Shown here piece after piece: positions 17,532-25,177 of a DNA stretch of 55,043 nt. The notes under the pieces are model-generated. The model ran no database searches. It saw only the letters and a list, made by a program, of their open reading frames with translations, and was not told the origin of the DNA. This DNA comes from a virus, in IMG/VR virus record IMGVR_UViG_3300048838_000123, positions 1 to 55,043 of that record, one strand, 5' to 3'. The stretch's first letter is position 1; every line of letters begins with the position of its first letter. The position numbers were made by a program, and so were the translations under genes.

Positions 17532-17983
17532 CTTACGTTGGGTCTCCTACGTTGTACAATGTCGTGGAGGTCTTTGAATAGTCCACGTTGCTTGGCTGCG
17601 ACGACCAAGTGTGTCGCCTGCAGCTCGCGAGTGTCGCCTGCTGGTCGGTCCAGTGCCAGCTCCATCGCGAGTAGTTCGATCTCGTCTTCGCTGAAGTGTT
17701 CGTAGATCAATTGGCCAGTTGTCCACACCGCGTTGGTCTGGGTCGGCTTTATCGGCTGTTCGCCCATCTGCTCTAGCTGGGCTTCCAGTATAGCATTGCG
17801 GCGTTCAAAGTATTCAATTAAGTCGTGCGATGATCCTGCAGTGCGCGCTGCTGCTTCGGCTACATCACGTGCAGCCTGTGCCATTTCACTATCGCTGGTT
17901 CGCTGCTTGCGAAACAATGCTAACGCGCTGACTGCTATCGCCAATGCTGTCAGTATGTACGGGAAGATGGTTAGCGCGTCCAA
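17519..17983 (-). CDS. Membrane-anchored protein with effector-associated-type domain
   Basis: This encodes 154 residues from a TTG start; the frame has no upstream ATG. Residues 5-24 are a membrane segment, ~30-75 a helical stalk, and ~91-152 a small helical domain (IYEHFSEDEIELLAMELALD ... KDLHDIVQRRRPNVRW) that closely fits the effector-associated (EAD) death-like adaptor domains of bacterial conflict systems. Those domains normally link a sensor to an effector by self-association. It overlaps the upstream membrane protein by 84 bases and the endolysin by 13, so it belongs to the lysis cassette. It may be a spanin- or holin-like lysis factor, or a decoy that engages host EAD-based defence. 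Confidence 0.55.
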   Translation of the reverse strand: MDALTIFPYILTALAIAVSALALFRKQRTSDSEMAQAARDVAEAAARTAGSSHDLIEYFERRNAILEAQLEQMGEQPIKPTQTNAVWTTGQLIYEHFSEDEIELLAMELALDRPAGDTRELQATHLVVAAKQRGLFKDLHDIVQRRRPNVRWPK

Positions 17984-18272
17984 TTGTGTATGCCGCCCCT
18001 CGCGACAATGCGATCAAGTACACAAGTAGCGCCCCCACAGCATGTATGTCGATTGCAATGCCCCAGTGCAATACCAATCTTGACATCTCAGGTCCTGTGA
18101 CCAACCCCCAGTGGTATGCATTAGCTACTAACAGAAACAGCGTCGCGTTGGCCAAGAACATAAGAGCCCAGATGGCCCACTTGGAACGCCAAGTGATGAC
18201 TAGCACACCCAGGCATACCAATGTGACGAACAGGTCAACGAGACGCAGGTACGGTACTACGGGAGCGTTCAT
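17889..18272 (-). CDS. Three-span membrane protein of the lysis cassette
   Basis: This encodes 127 residues with three hydrophobic segments (LFVTLVCLGVLVITW, WALMFLANATLFLLVA, VGALLVYLIAL) and a polar C-terminal tail. The ATG at 18272 is preferred over the adjacent GTG because AAGGAGG lies four bases before it. Its start overlaps the stop of the preceding membrane protein. Holin or antiholin is plausible, but only position supports it. Confidence 0.5.
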   Translation of the reverse strand: MNAPVVPYLRLVDLFVTLVCLGVLVITWRSKWAIWALMFLANATLFLLVANAYHWGLVTGPEMSRLVLHWGIAIDIHAVGALLVYLIALSRGAAYTIGRANHLPVHTDSIGDSSQRVSIVSQAANQR

Positions 18273-18604
18273 CACGCCTCCTTTCGTAGACTCCGCTCCT
18301 TCCGGCCTTCGCGTACTTCATAGGGAAGCGTAGCGGCCGTCAATGAACCAAAGCCCAACACCGTCGCAACGATGACGTGGTAGACAAAGTCAGCGATCGA
18401 GTTCAGCTCGCACGGTATCCCCTGGATCGCACGTCCACACGACAGGATGATGTACAGAACTCCGATCAACAATGCCACACCGCCTTTCACAGCTGCCTTC
18501 TCGTCATCGGGCAGGCTCGCTAGTTTCTTGCCGAGCGGCGGGATGACGGCGATCACAACTGCAATGCCGGTCGTTGTTAAGGTAGCCAGTTCAGTCGCGT
18601 TCAT
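18272..18604 (-). CDS. Holin-like membrane protein
   Basis: This encodes 110 residues with hydrophobic segments at about 11-25, 41-57 and 74-93 and a highly charged C-terminus (EVREGRKERSLRKEA). Size, three spans and charged tail fit a class I holin, which would form the membrane holes that release the endolysin encoded three genes downstream. It directly follows the large terminase gene. No sequence signature is decisive. Confidence 0.55.
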   Translation of the reverse strand: MNATELATLTTTGIAVVIAVIPPLGKKLASLPDDEKAAVKGGVALLIGVLYIILSCGRAIQGIPCELNSIADFVYHVIVATVLGFGSLTAATLPYEVREGRKERSLRKEA

Positions 18605-18605
18605 C

Positions 18606-20054
18606 TTATAGATACTCCTGGGCCATCCAGTTGGCCATGCTCAGGCACACCGCCGCATCGATCTTTAACGACTTCGAGCGCTTAACTAGTCGCAGGCGTT
18701 CGCGCTCTGTCGGGTCGACCTGTTTGTTGGCGTGCATGATGTGCGTGCGTAATGTTTCGTTGCCTGCGTGTGCGATAAGCTTGCTGATGATCCCATCGCG
18801 AAGCATCTTGTCTGACTTGAGTCGCAAGGCGTTCTGTTCGAATGGCTTGAAGTGGGCGTCAACGTGCCCACGCATCTTGGCCATAAACATGTGTAGCTGG
18901 TATGGGTCGTAAGTGACTACAGCGATGTTTGTGTCGCGTGCCAGTTCCTTGATTGCCTCGAACGGTTCGTCGAAGTCGATCTTACCGTTCTTCGGTGGCT
19001 TCCATTCCCTACTGCCGATTGCCAGCACACGCTGCGCACCTGCACGCTCGCGGCCCACCAACGTGAACGCAAACGAGTCATGGTCTGTTGCAGCGTCGAC
19101 AGCAAGCACATGCGGCTGGTTCGGGGGATAGGATAGCACAGTCGCATCGTCGCGTAGGCGATCCCACCAGACAATGTCGTCGAGGAACGGTGTGTCCTCA
19201 TCTGTGCTACCCCAGCCACCTTCGACGTAGACCTTTGCTTCTGCGTCGGAGAGCATCGAACTCCGGGTGTCGGTGTATCGCTGACTGAGCTGTGCAATGT
19301 TATCCCTTGTGTTAAGATTGAACGCCCGCGTTTGCGCCTTAAATGCAGCAAGCGGATCGTCCGGTTGCACAGGGCCGAACCAGTCGTACATCCAGTGCTC
19401 GCCTGGCGAACCTCCTCTAGGTGTACTAGAGAACATTACCTGCGGCGGGATGCCTCCTGGCCCTTCAATGCGTGCACGGCCAGCTAAGACCTTCACCATC
19501 TGGGCGGTCGGCGCTCGACGTACTTCATCGTACGCGCCGAAGTTGACGTTGCCGCCTTCCCATGCAATAGGTTCCTTGAACCCACCGCACATCAACTCTG
19601 TACCGTTAAGGAAGTTTAAGGTAAACTTGTGCTGGGGCTCCCAGTCTGGGTTTGCCCTGTAGCGCTGGCTGGGTACCACATGATGCCATGGACACCATTG
19701 CTGGAACTCTGTCCACAGCGACGTCCGGAAGTGCGGAAGGTCCGGCGATCCCATGATGCCGGTACATCCGCGTCGCAAACGTTCTAGTACCTTAATGACT
19801 AGCCAGGTCGTCTTACCTGAACCTTCTCCGCCAAGCGCTGCTATGTACGGTGTGTGGTCGTCCAGCAGCGCTTCTTGTTCTATGTCTGTGTGTGGTGCGT
19901 ATGTGCGACCTGTCTTCGCGTTAACGTAGATGCCGTCACTCTTGTCCCACGGCGTTGTCCGTTGTCGGTTGGTCGCCTTCCGGAGTTCCAGTTCCTCCAG
20001 CATTGAGTCCAAGGCGAGCAAGTCGTTCAGCGATGCGTTGCTTAAGTTGATCAT
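18606..20054 (-). CDS. terL: Terminase large subunit
   Basis: This encodes about 482 residues if it starts at MINLSNASL (20054); a later ATG at 20003 is also possible and neither has a clear ribosome site. It is the ATPase-nuclease motor that packages DNA. Walker A is GGEGSGKTT (about residues 75-83), Walker B is FGAYDEV, a coupling motif follows in MFSSTPRGG, and the RNase H-like nuclease has Asp residues in LAVDAATDHDS and VTYDPYQLH and near the end in KIDAAVCLS. It overlaps the small terminase by 119 bases, a long overlap. The circular map without defined ends is compatible with headful packaging but does not prove it. Confidence 0.9.
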   Translation of the reverse strand: MINLSNASLNDLLALDSMLEELELRKATNRQRTTPWDKSDGIYVNAKTGRTYAPHTDIEQEALLDDHTPYIAALGGEGSGKTTWLVIKVLERLRRGCTGIMGSPDLPHFRTSLWTEFQQWCPWHHVVPSQRYRANPDWEPQHKFTLNFLNGTELMCGGFKEPIAWEGGNVNFGAYDEVRRAPTAQMVKVLAGRARIEGPGGIPPQVMFSSTPRGGSPGEHWMYDWFGPVQPDDPLAAFKAQTRAFNLNTRDNIAQLSQRYTDTRSSMLSDAEAKVYVEGGWGSTDEDTPFLDDIVWWDRLRDDATVLSYPPNQPHVLAVDAATDHDSFAFTLVGRERAGAQRVLAIGSREWKPPKNGKIDFDEPFEAIKELARDTNIAVVTYDPYQLHMFMAKMRGHVDAHFKPFEQNALRLKSDKMLRDGIISKLIAHAGNETLRTHIMHANKQVDPTERERLRLVKRSKSLKIDAAVCLSMANWMAQEYL

Positions 20055-20538
20055 CGGACAACGTCGACAGATTGATCTTGGTCTCCGTAGGCACAGCCGC
20101 ACGATCAAGGATCGACTTGGCTGCGGCAAGGGCATCTTCTGTGTTCAACAGTTGCACCAGCTTGACCGCTGCATCGGGAGCAAAGTACTGAAGCATGACC
20201 CTGGCTTCCATTGAAGCGCGCAGGGTAAGTTGGTTAACAAAGTCGTCATACGCTCCTGCCCTCGGTTCCCAGTCGTACAGCTGTGCTTGCCGCACCCAGT
20301 CAGTTACATCGTTTTTGGGTGCCTGGGTGCCGGCAGTCTTAGCCTTGGAACGGGCTTGCTGCACTGTACGGCTGGGACCGAGAGACACGTATAGGAGAAA
20401 CCTGTCATACCAAAGACCGTCTTCGTCTTCGCGGCGGCTCCACGGGCCAGGGGGAACATCGCTGGCGTCGAGTAGCCACAAGCGCTTAAACTGTTGGGCC
20501 AAGCGCGCCGAATCCGGAAGTGAATCTTCTGCTGACAT
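19936..20538 (-). CDS. terS: Terminase small subunit
   Basis: This encodes 200 residues from the ATG at 20538; a GTG at 20544 two codons upstream is possible. The N-terminal half (YDRFLLYVSLGPSRTVQQARSK... WVRQAQLYDWEPRAGAYD) is a typical DNA-binding helical region of small terminases, and the C-terminal half includes an oligomerisation-like helix. It recognises the packaging site and recruits TerL, which follows in overlap. A promoter-like TTGCTT-18-TAAAAT lies just upstream, so this is probably the first gene of the late operon. Confidence 0.8.
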   Translation of the reverse strand: MSAEDSLPDSARLAQQFKRLWLLDASDVPPGPWSRREDEDGLWYDRFLLYVSLGPSRTVQQARSKAKTAGTQAPKNDVTDWVRQAQLYDWEPRAGAYDDFVNQLTLRASMEARVMLQYFAPDAAVKLVQLLNTEDALAAAKSILDRAAVPTETKINLSTLSDDQLKQRIAERLARLGLNAGGTGTPEGDQPTTDNAVGQE

Positions 20539-20985
20539 GTTCACTTTTTATTTTACGCCAAAGGACAAAAGAAAAGCAATTGGAAGATATGCGCTAATAC
20601 CCCTATTTTTGTGGCGTCACGCAGATGCACACCCTCTTGAATGCGCCGAGCATCTACCGCAAAGTGTTTACCGTTCCTGGTGTGAAGATAAATGAAAAGA
20701 TCAAACGAGTCAGAAAAATAGGTCCTCTAAAAATTTCGTTGGATAAGCTATATATAAAAATTTGGAATATCTTCTCGTCAGTGCTTATCGCGTTCTTTAT
20801 CAACTTTGCATATATAGCGTATATGGGGGCAATGAATGGAGTCCCTATTTTTTTGACTCGTTTGTTCTTTTTATTTTTCTTTCTTCTTTCTTTCTTCTTC
20901 TTCTCTGTTAAGGTTGATTTAAGGATTCAGGCGTACAATAGAGAGTCAGTCGCGTCACATTACACCGCGACAAGGAGCAAGTAAC
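20539..20985. other. AT-rich divergent control region
   Basis: This 447-base gene-free stretch separates the leftward late operon from the rightward genes. It is much richer in A and T than the rest of the genome and contains TATATA-type runs near 20745-20825 and a long pyrimidine tract (C and T only, with two or three exceptions) near 20850-20905. An open frame on the plus strand reads only hydrophobic low-complexity sequence and is not convincing as a gene. The region probably holds promoters for both directions and could include a replication origin. Confidence 0.6.
20550..20579 (-). promoter_or_regulatory. Candidate late promoter
   Basis: A -35-like TTGCTT (20574-20579) and -10-like TAAAAT (20550-20555) are separated by 18 bases, reading to the left. 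The -10 lies only five bases before a GTG and eleven before the ATG of terS, so the transcript would be nearly leaderless. It would serve the whole minus-strand virion operon. Confidence 0.45.
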
Positions 20986-21549
20986 ATGAGACAATGGGCA
21001 ATGAATCCGGCTATCATGTGCGATCGCCATCTGCTTGGTGAACACAACGAACACCACGCAATGCTGGGCACGATGCGCAAGAGGATGAAGATCGACAACT
21101 ACATCGCATGGAACCTCTTCAATCCAGGTACACTGGCGGGGCGCCACGAGTCGATCAAGATCGAGATGCTGGCACGCAACTTCAATCACGACACACCGAT
21201 CAACATCGCAGAGGCAGCTGGCATGGCAGCTATCTACGGCAACCATCCCATCGACATTCGACTCAGCAACCTCGAACTGCTGCGTCGCTGCCCAGAGTGC
21301 CGCAAACGTTTCTACGGTCGGCTCGGCGAGTACATCAAACTGGCAAAGGAAGAACAGCCACGCCACGCACAAGACACAACGATCATGTTGGACTACGCAC
21401 TCGCACTGATGAACGACGACTACGCAACTGGACTCGCCGTTACTGACTTCTTGGTCGCCAACAAACGACTAACGCTGGTGCTGCAAGACGAGTGCTACGA
21501 TCCGAAGCCGGCAAATCGCACGCGCTACGCTGCGCGGCAGGTAGCCTAG
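20986..21549 (+). CDS. Pyrimidine dimer DNA glycosylase-like protein
   Basis: This encodes 187 residues. The N-terminal ~80 residues (MRQWAMNPAIMC, then HLLGEHNEHHAML, then EMLARNFNHDTPI) match the T4 endonuclease V-related family that cuts next to UV-induced dimers. Two Cys in RRCPECRKRF at ~100 may bind a metal. The first residue after Met is Arg, not the Thr nucleophile of T4 endonuclease V, so the catalytic mechanism may differ or the fold may serve another DNA-binding role. It is the first rightward gene after the divergent region, with an AAGGAG ribosome site. Confidence 0.6.
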   Translation: MRQWAMNPAIMCDRHLLGEHNEHHAMLGTMRKRMKIDNYIAWNLFNPGTLAGRHESIKIEMLARNFNHDTPINIAEAAGMAAIYGNHPIDIRLSNLELLRRCPECRKRFYGRLGEYIKLAKEEQPRHAQDTTIMLDYALALMNDDYATGLAVTDFLVANKRLTLVLQDECYDPKPANRTRYAARQVA

Positions 21550-21559
21550 AGGGTGTGCT

Positions 21560-22015
21560 ATGAGCGAACAACCTACCAACGATCGCCTGTCGCAAGACAT
21601 CATTGAACTGCATGAAGCCGGCATGTCGCGCGAACAGATCGCCGCCGAGCTGCAAGTGTCGCTGCGTACGGTAAAGATGACGATAGGCGTCGACAAAGAC
21701 GCCGTCGTGCAAGCGTACCAGGATCCCAAACAAGAGCCTGTGTCGTCGATCGCCTACCGCTTCGGCCTGTACGTGCCCGAAGTGTATGCGATCCTGGACG
21801 AGCGCAACATACAACGCCGGTCGTCAGGCAACATGGGTCCGAACTTTGATCGCCGGCGTGTGTCGAAGTTCCAACTCGACATGGCTGTGGAGATGTACGT
21901 CGACGGGCAACTACTTTCGTGGATTAAGAACGAGACCGGCATCAGTCAGCCGACACTGCACCACGAACTACGCAAGCGCGGCATCCCACTGCGCGGCAAG
22001 GGTAAGCGAGCATGA
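21560..22015 (+). CDS. Multi-HTH DNA-binding regulator
   Basis: This encodes 151 residues with three helix-turn-helix-like segments: ~8-40 (LHEAGMSREQIAAELQVSL), ~60-85 (PVSSIAYRFGLYVPEVYAIL) and ~102-140 (AVEMYVDGQLLSWIKNETG then QPTLHHELRKRG). There is no effector or dimerisation domain. It is probably an early transcription regulator. Three DNA-reading heads in one short chain could suit the triple 11-base repeats found upstream of several accessory genes, but that link is only a guess. It overlaps the next gene by four bases (ATGA). Confidence 0.65.
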   Translation: MSEQPTNDRLSQDIIELHEAGMSREQIAAELQVSLRTVKMTIGVDKDAVVQAYQDPKQEPVSSIAYRFGLYVPEVYAILDERNIQRRSSGNMGPNFDRRRVSKFQLDMAVEMYVDGQLLSWIKNETGISQPTLHHELRKRGIPLRGKGKRA

Positions 22016-22311
22016 TCATCCTTTTTACATACGGCACTAAGGCGGTGTGCGGCACTCACCACGGCAACATCGTCGTCGACACGCTCGACAACGTTCGACG
22101 CAAGATCAATGGCTATGTTGGCCCGCAGCTGTATTGCATGCGCGTGCACGGTAACTCTGTCGCACTGGGCCCGCTTACCGATGGCGGCGACCCCGTTGTT
22201 CTGCAGCTGCGGCGCTATTACCACGGGGAACTAATCTTCAGCGCCGGCTATAGCGACCCCCATCACATTTGGGCCTATTTTGTTGCCGATGAAATTCTGA
22301 ATTCTAAATAG
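22012..22311 (+). CDS. Hypothetical protein
   Basis: This encodes 99 residues starting in the ATGA overlap with the HTH regulator, so it is co-translated. It is beta-rich (IILFTYGTKAVCGTHHGNIVV) with two Cys and several His and no family I recognise. It ends the short rightward operon. Confidence 0.5.
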   Translation: MIILFTYGTKAVCGTHHGNIVVDTLDNVRRKINGYVGPQLYCMRVHGNSVALGPLTDGGDPVVLQLRRYYHGELIFSAGYSDPHHIWAYFVADEILNSK

Positions 22312-22328
22312 ACCTAAAGCATGGCGAT

Positions 22329-22340
22329 TAAACCGGTTTA
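22329..22340. promoter_or_regulatory. Perfect 12-base palindrome
   Basis: TAAACCGGTTTA is a perfect palindrome in the gap between two converging operons. It may be an operator or a protein-binding site. No promoter elements are evident next to it. Confidence 0.3.
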
Positions 22341-22435
22341 GTTTGCGATTTGAAGCGCGTTCCCCGGTGCCTTAATAGATTTGTCTAAAAGCGCCTGGAA
22401 CATTGAAATTTCGCGCGTTTTTGGCGCAACAAAAA

Positions 22436-22474
22436 GGCTCGGGTCGCCTGGTCTCCCCAGCAACGACCCGAGCC
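22436..22474 (-). terminator. Intrinsic terminator between converging operons
   Basis: An 11-base perfect stem (22436-22446 with 22464-22474) has a 17-base loop and, in the leftward direction, is followed by a run of five T. It begins two bases after the stop codon of the leftward gene at 22476. In the rightward direction the T run is weak, but the hairpin could still slow polymerase leaving the upstream operon. Confidence 0.85.
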
Positions 22475-22475
22475 C

Positions 22476-22874
22476 TTACTTTGTAGCTAGCGACTGCGCG
22501 AATGCTTCAACTGCCTGCCAGCCTACCGTGTAGTGGATGGTAGTCCACAGCAGCGTACCCCAAAACAAGAAGCCCACTAGTGCCTTACTGAACCACGCGC
22601 CGTCGGCACCTGTCTGTGTCTCGACAAAGGAGGTGTGCGCTACATCCCTGAACCCGGGTCGCAGTACGCGGTGCTCGAACACTTCGGCCACCTGCATGTA
22701 CAGCCACACTGGTGCGATACAGATGATCAAGCATTGTGTCAGGACAGGCTGTGCTGCCACGAACGCGACTAGGTCAGGCGACGCACCTTCATGAATGCCG
22801 AGCCAGACCGCGAATGCCAGTGCGATCAAGAGGATGTGGAAGATGATTGCACCACATGCATACAGTACACGCAT
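22476..22874 (-). CDS. Three-span membrane protein
   Basis: This encodes 132 residues with hydrophobic segments at about 5-26, 35-60 and 97-118. No family is recognised. It is the last gene of the leftward accessory operon and ends directly at a terminator. It follows the exported sugar-dehydrogenase-like gene by eight bases, so the two may act together at the membrane. Confidence 0.5.
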   Translation of the reverse strand: MRVLYACGAIIFHILLIALAFAVWLGIHEGASPDLVAFVAAQPVLTQCLIICIAPVWLYMQVAEVFEHRVLRPGFRDVAHTSFVETQTGADGAWFSKALVGFLFWGTLLWTTIHYTVGWQAVEAFAQSLATK

Positions 22875-22882
22875 GCTCCCCC

Positions 22883-24061
22883 CTACCGATACCGGTACAC
22901 ATTGCCGTCCACCGTAATCACGACGATGTCGCCCTGTACCATCTTCATGCGCACGATCTTGCTATCGAAGCGCTTCACCAGCGAATCACCACTCAGGCGC
23001 CGTACATCGCCAACGAAGTCAGCGTACCACACGTCCGCCCCCTGTGCCGCAACGCCAACGACGGACCCACCGAGATAACGATACTGGTGTACGGCATCGA
23101 CCTTAACCAGCGTACCGCACTTTCCACTCGTCCAGTCTGCAGGCCGCGAACCTTCATAGCACGGCCAGCCATAGTGCGGCACATCGTCGTCGTCTGCATC
23201 GGCAAACGTCAGATCAAGCAAGTTGATCTCTTCCCACGTACTCTCGCCAGGGTCGACAAACCACAGGCCGCCTGGCAGCAGCTCCAGTGCCCACGGGTTG
23301 CGAACACCGGTTGCGATCTGCTGTCGCACACCGGTAACGGGGTCCACAGACCACAGCGACCCGAACTCGTATTCAGGATCTGTCATGATCCAGTCGCCGC
23401 GCTGATCGTCGCCGAGCCCTACATACAGTCGCTTCGTCGCATGCGAGTACACCATGCCACCCGCTGCGTGCTTGTTGCCTACTTGCTGTGCGAACACAGT
23501 CACCGGATCGATGTCGCGTTCATCGGGTTGTATCTCGACCAGCGTAACGCGCCGATCGCCGCGCACGTACAACGCCCATATACGATTGACACCATCCGTC
23601 GCTAGTGCCAGCAATCCGTTCTCGCCGCGCGTGTCTACCGAATCGAAGTACGTCCACAGTTCGTTGCCCGCAAACACTCTGCCGTCTTTCGTGGCTGTGT
23701 AACACGTTCGCTGTGTGCACACGTAGTCGGTCACGATTGCGCCCGGCACTGACGCGACGATGTCTTGCGACACTGCCCGCACAGTATGCCACGTGCCCGG
23801 GCCGCGCCCAATGACCGGCATGTACACGTTCGTAGAGGTGTGCCATGGCGGATCGGCGATCACTTCGGTCTGTGCCCGGGCCGATCGCGCTGTACCGAAC
23901 AACATCAGTATGCCCAAGAGCACCACCGCGACTGCGAGCGCAATTACAAACAACACAGTCGCCGTGTTCCTGACCTGCATTGCCGCACGCCGATGCGAGC
24001 TCAAATCGTTCTGAGTGTAGGGGCCGTTGACTGACCCACCCTGCCCCAGTTTTCTGTTCAT
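22883..24061 (-). CDS. Exported PQQ sugar dehydrogenase-like beta-propeller
   Basis: This encodes 392 residues with an AGGAGACAC ribosome site. A signal anchor lies at ~35-57, followed by ARA-Q and then VYMPVIGRGP. The rest is a six-bladed propeller of the soluble glucose/sorbosone dehydrogenase type, shown by RNPWALELLPGG, WFVDPGESTWEE and HYGWPCYEGS. Those enzymes oxidise sugars with PQQ. Whether this copy binds PQQ cannot be judged here. As an exported or membrane-tethered protein made from an accessory operon it could alter the cell surface, for example in superinfection exclusion. The N-terminal style resembles secreted proteins of Chloroflexota. Confidence 0.65.
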   Translation of the reverse strand: MNRKLGQGGSVNGPYTQNDLSSHRRAAMQVRNTATVLFVIALAVAVVLLGILMLFGTARSARAQTEVIADPPWHTSTNVYMPVIGRGPGTWHTVRAVSQDIVASVPGAIVTDYVCTQRTCYTATKDGRVFAGNELWTYFDSVDTRGENGLLALATDGVNRIWALYVRGDRRVTLVEIQPDERDIDPVTVFAQQVGNKHAAGGMVYSHATKRLYVGLGDDQRGDWIMTDPEYEFGSLWSVDPVTGVRQQIATGVRNPWALELLPGGLWFVDPGESTWEEINLLDLTFADADDDDVPHYGWPCYEGSRPADWTSGKCGTLVKVDAVHQYRYLGGSVVGVAAQGADVWYADFVGDVRRLSGDSLVKRFDSKIVRMKMVQGDIVVITVDGNVYRYR

Positions 24062-24120
24062 GTGTCTCCTACCAATGAACGAGCGCCGACTTGCGCCGGC
24101 GCCCCTGCTTTCGCTTCCGC

Positions 24121-24375
24121 CTAGTCTTGCCAGGCTTTCGCACCCATGTACTCTTCGTCGTCTTCGTCTTCGTCGTCTTCGTCGTCGTCTTCTTCAGGAT
24201 TTTGCTCTGCTTCCACGGCAGAAGAAGAAGAAGCAAACGGCAAATGCAACTGTGCTGCCTGGTCTGCCGGCACTGCTTCGTAGAACCCAGTCTCGTCTGC
24301 CACGACGATTGAGAAGCCCGCTCGCCCTAGAATGTTGACCAGCAATGCAAGCCCACTATCTGAACTACCGGACAC
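24121..24375 (-). CDS. Small protein with extreme acidic tail
   Basis: This encodes 84 residues from a GTG start behind GGGAGGTGATCC, an almost perfect ribosome site. The first 45 residues are mildly hydrophobic (GLALLVNILGRAGFSIVV). Residues ~58-75 are nearly all Asp and Glu. Such tails occur in DNA-mimic inhibitors and in chaperones; no specific function can be assigned. Confidence 0.5.
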   Translation of the reverse strand: MSGSSDSGLALLVNILGRAGFSIVVADETGFYEAVPADQAAQLHLPFASSSSAVEAEQNPEEDDDEDDEDEDDEEYMGAKAWQD

Positions 24376-24386
24376 GGATCACCTCC

Positions 24387-24560
24387 CTACGGACGTGTAG
24401 TGATGAACGCCGACACAAGAACCACTACGCTTAACGCGCCAACAACAAATCCTGCTGCGCGCACCATGCTCCGGGGTGTGCCTGGCTTCATGCGATTACC
24501 AACGGCAACAACCCCGGCAGCGACGACGAGACCGACAACTGCAAATGCTAGATCACCCAT
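24387..24560 (-). CDS. Small two-span membrane protein
   Basis: This encodes 57 residues (MGDLAFAVVGLVVAAGV... ending VLVSAFITTRP) with two hydrophobic segments joined by a basic loop. Its ATG overlaps the stop of the upstream gene by eight bases, which supports a real, coupled gene. The function is unknown. Confidence 0.55.
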   Translation of the reverse strand: MGDLAFAVVGLVVAAGVVAVGNRMKPGTPRSMVRAAGFVVGALSVVVLVSAFITTRP

Positions 24561-24960
24561 TGTCGCCCCCTTCGTCTTCGTTCAACTGCGTCAACTCGTA
24601 CAACGTGTCGTCGTCGAGCTCTTCGGCCATGACGCGCACCTCTTCCACCGTAGTAGCTTTGTCGAATCGTTCCTTCGCCTCTGCAACCTTGTCGCGTAAC
24701 ACTTGTGGATCACCTCCCTGCTGTGCCCAGCGTGCCTGGATCAGTTCAATGGATGCCAGCGCCATGCGCGCCAGCTCGAATAGTGCGTTGATCGCCGCGG
24801 CACTGTCTTCGTACACGTCATGGCGATCCGCATCGTAGATGTTTTCGTCTTCATCGATCACATTGACCGTCGGTCGCAGTACTGCCGGATTGCCGATCAC
24901 TTCCACGGCATGCATCGCTGCGCCGTCCCAGTACCACTGCGTGTCGTCAACTGTTGCCAT
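24553..24960 (-). CDS. Hypothetical acidic helical protein
   Basis: This encodes 135 residues, starting at MATVDDTQWYW behind GGGAGGAAG rather than at the longer upstream start. The C-terminal half is a charged helix with many Glu and Asp (VEEVRVMAEELDDDTLYEL). No family is recognised. It overlaps genes on both sides by short stretches, as is typical of this operon. Confidence 0.5.
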   Translation of the reverse strand: MATVDDTQWYWDGAAMHAVEVIGNPAVLRPTVNVIDEDENIYDADRHDVYEDSAAAINALFELARMALASIELIQARWAQQGGDPQVLRDKVAEAKERFDKATTVEEVRVMAEELDDDTLYELTQLNEDEGGDNG

Positions 24961-25177
24961 CGTCTTCCTCCCTGAGCACCTGAACGTTGCTCTGGTCGAC
25001 GTACCAAAACTTGCCCGTGTCACGCCCCTTGAAGCCGACGCGCTTTACCTTGCGCCCCCACTTCGGTATGCCGACCCACGATGCAACACCTGCTTCGCCT
25101 ACTGGGCACTGTGGCGCTGTGCGATCTTCACGCGTTAGCTGCACCACGTCGCCCACCTTGATCTCTTCGTCACTCAT
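24947..25177 (-). CDS. Hypothetical protein with SH3/KOW-like strand pattern
   Basis: This encodes 76 residues. KVGDVVQLTRED at the N-terminus is the opening of many small SH3/KOW-like beta barrels. It overlaps the genes on both sides (14 bases downstream, 8 upstream). The neighbour at 25170-25373 has a similar pattern, so the two may be distant duplicates. The function is unknown. Confidence 0.45.
   Translation of the reverse strand: MSDEEIKVGDVVQLTREDRTAPQCPVGEAGVASWVGIPKWGRKVKRVGFKGRDTGKFWYVDQSNVQVLREEDDGNS

Noticed and set aside
18606-20135. Longest possible start of the large terminase
   Set aside because: The added N-terminal residues are Arg/Cys/Pro-rich and come from the small terminase gene read in another frame.
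20625-20984. Plus-strand 119-residue frame in the AT-rich region
   Set aside because: Its hydrophobic run FFLFFFLLSFFFF is a translation of a pyrimidine tract, there is no ribosome site, and it runs into the leader of the next gene.
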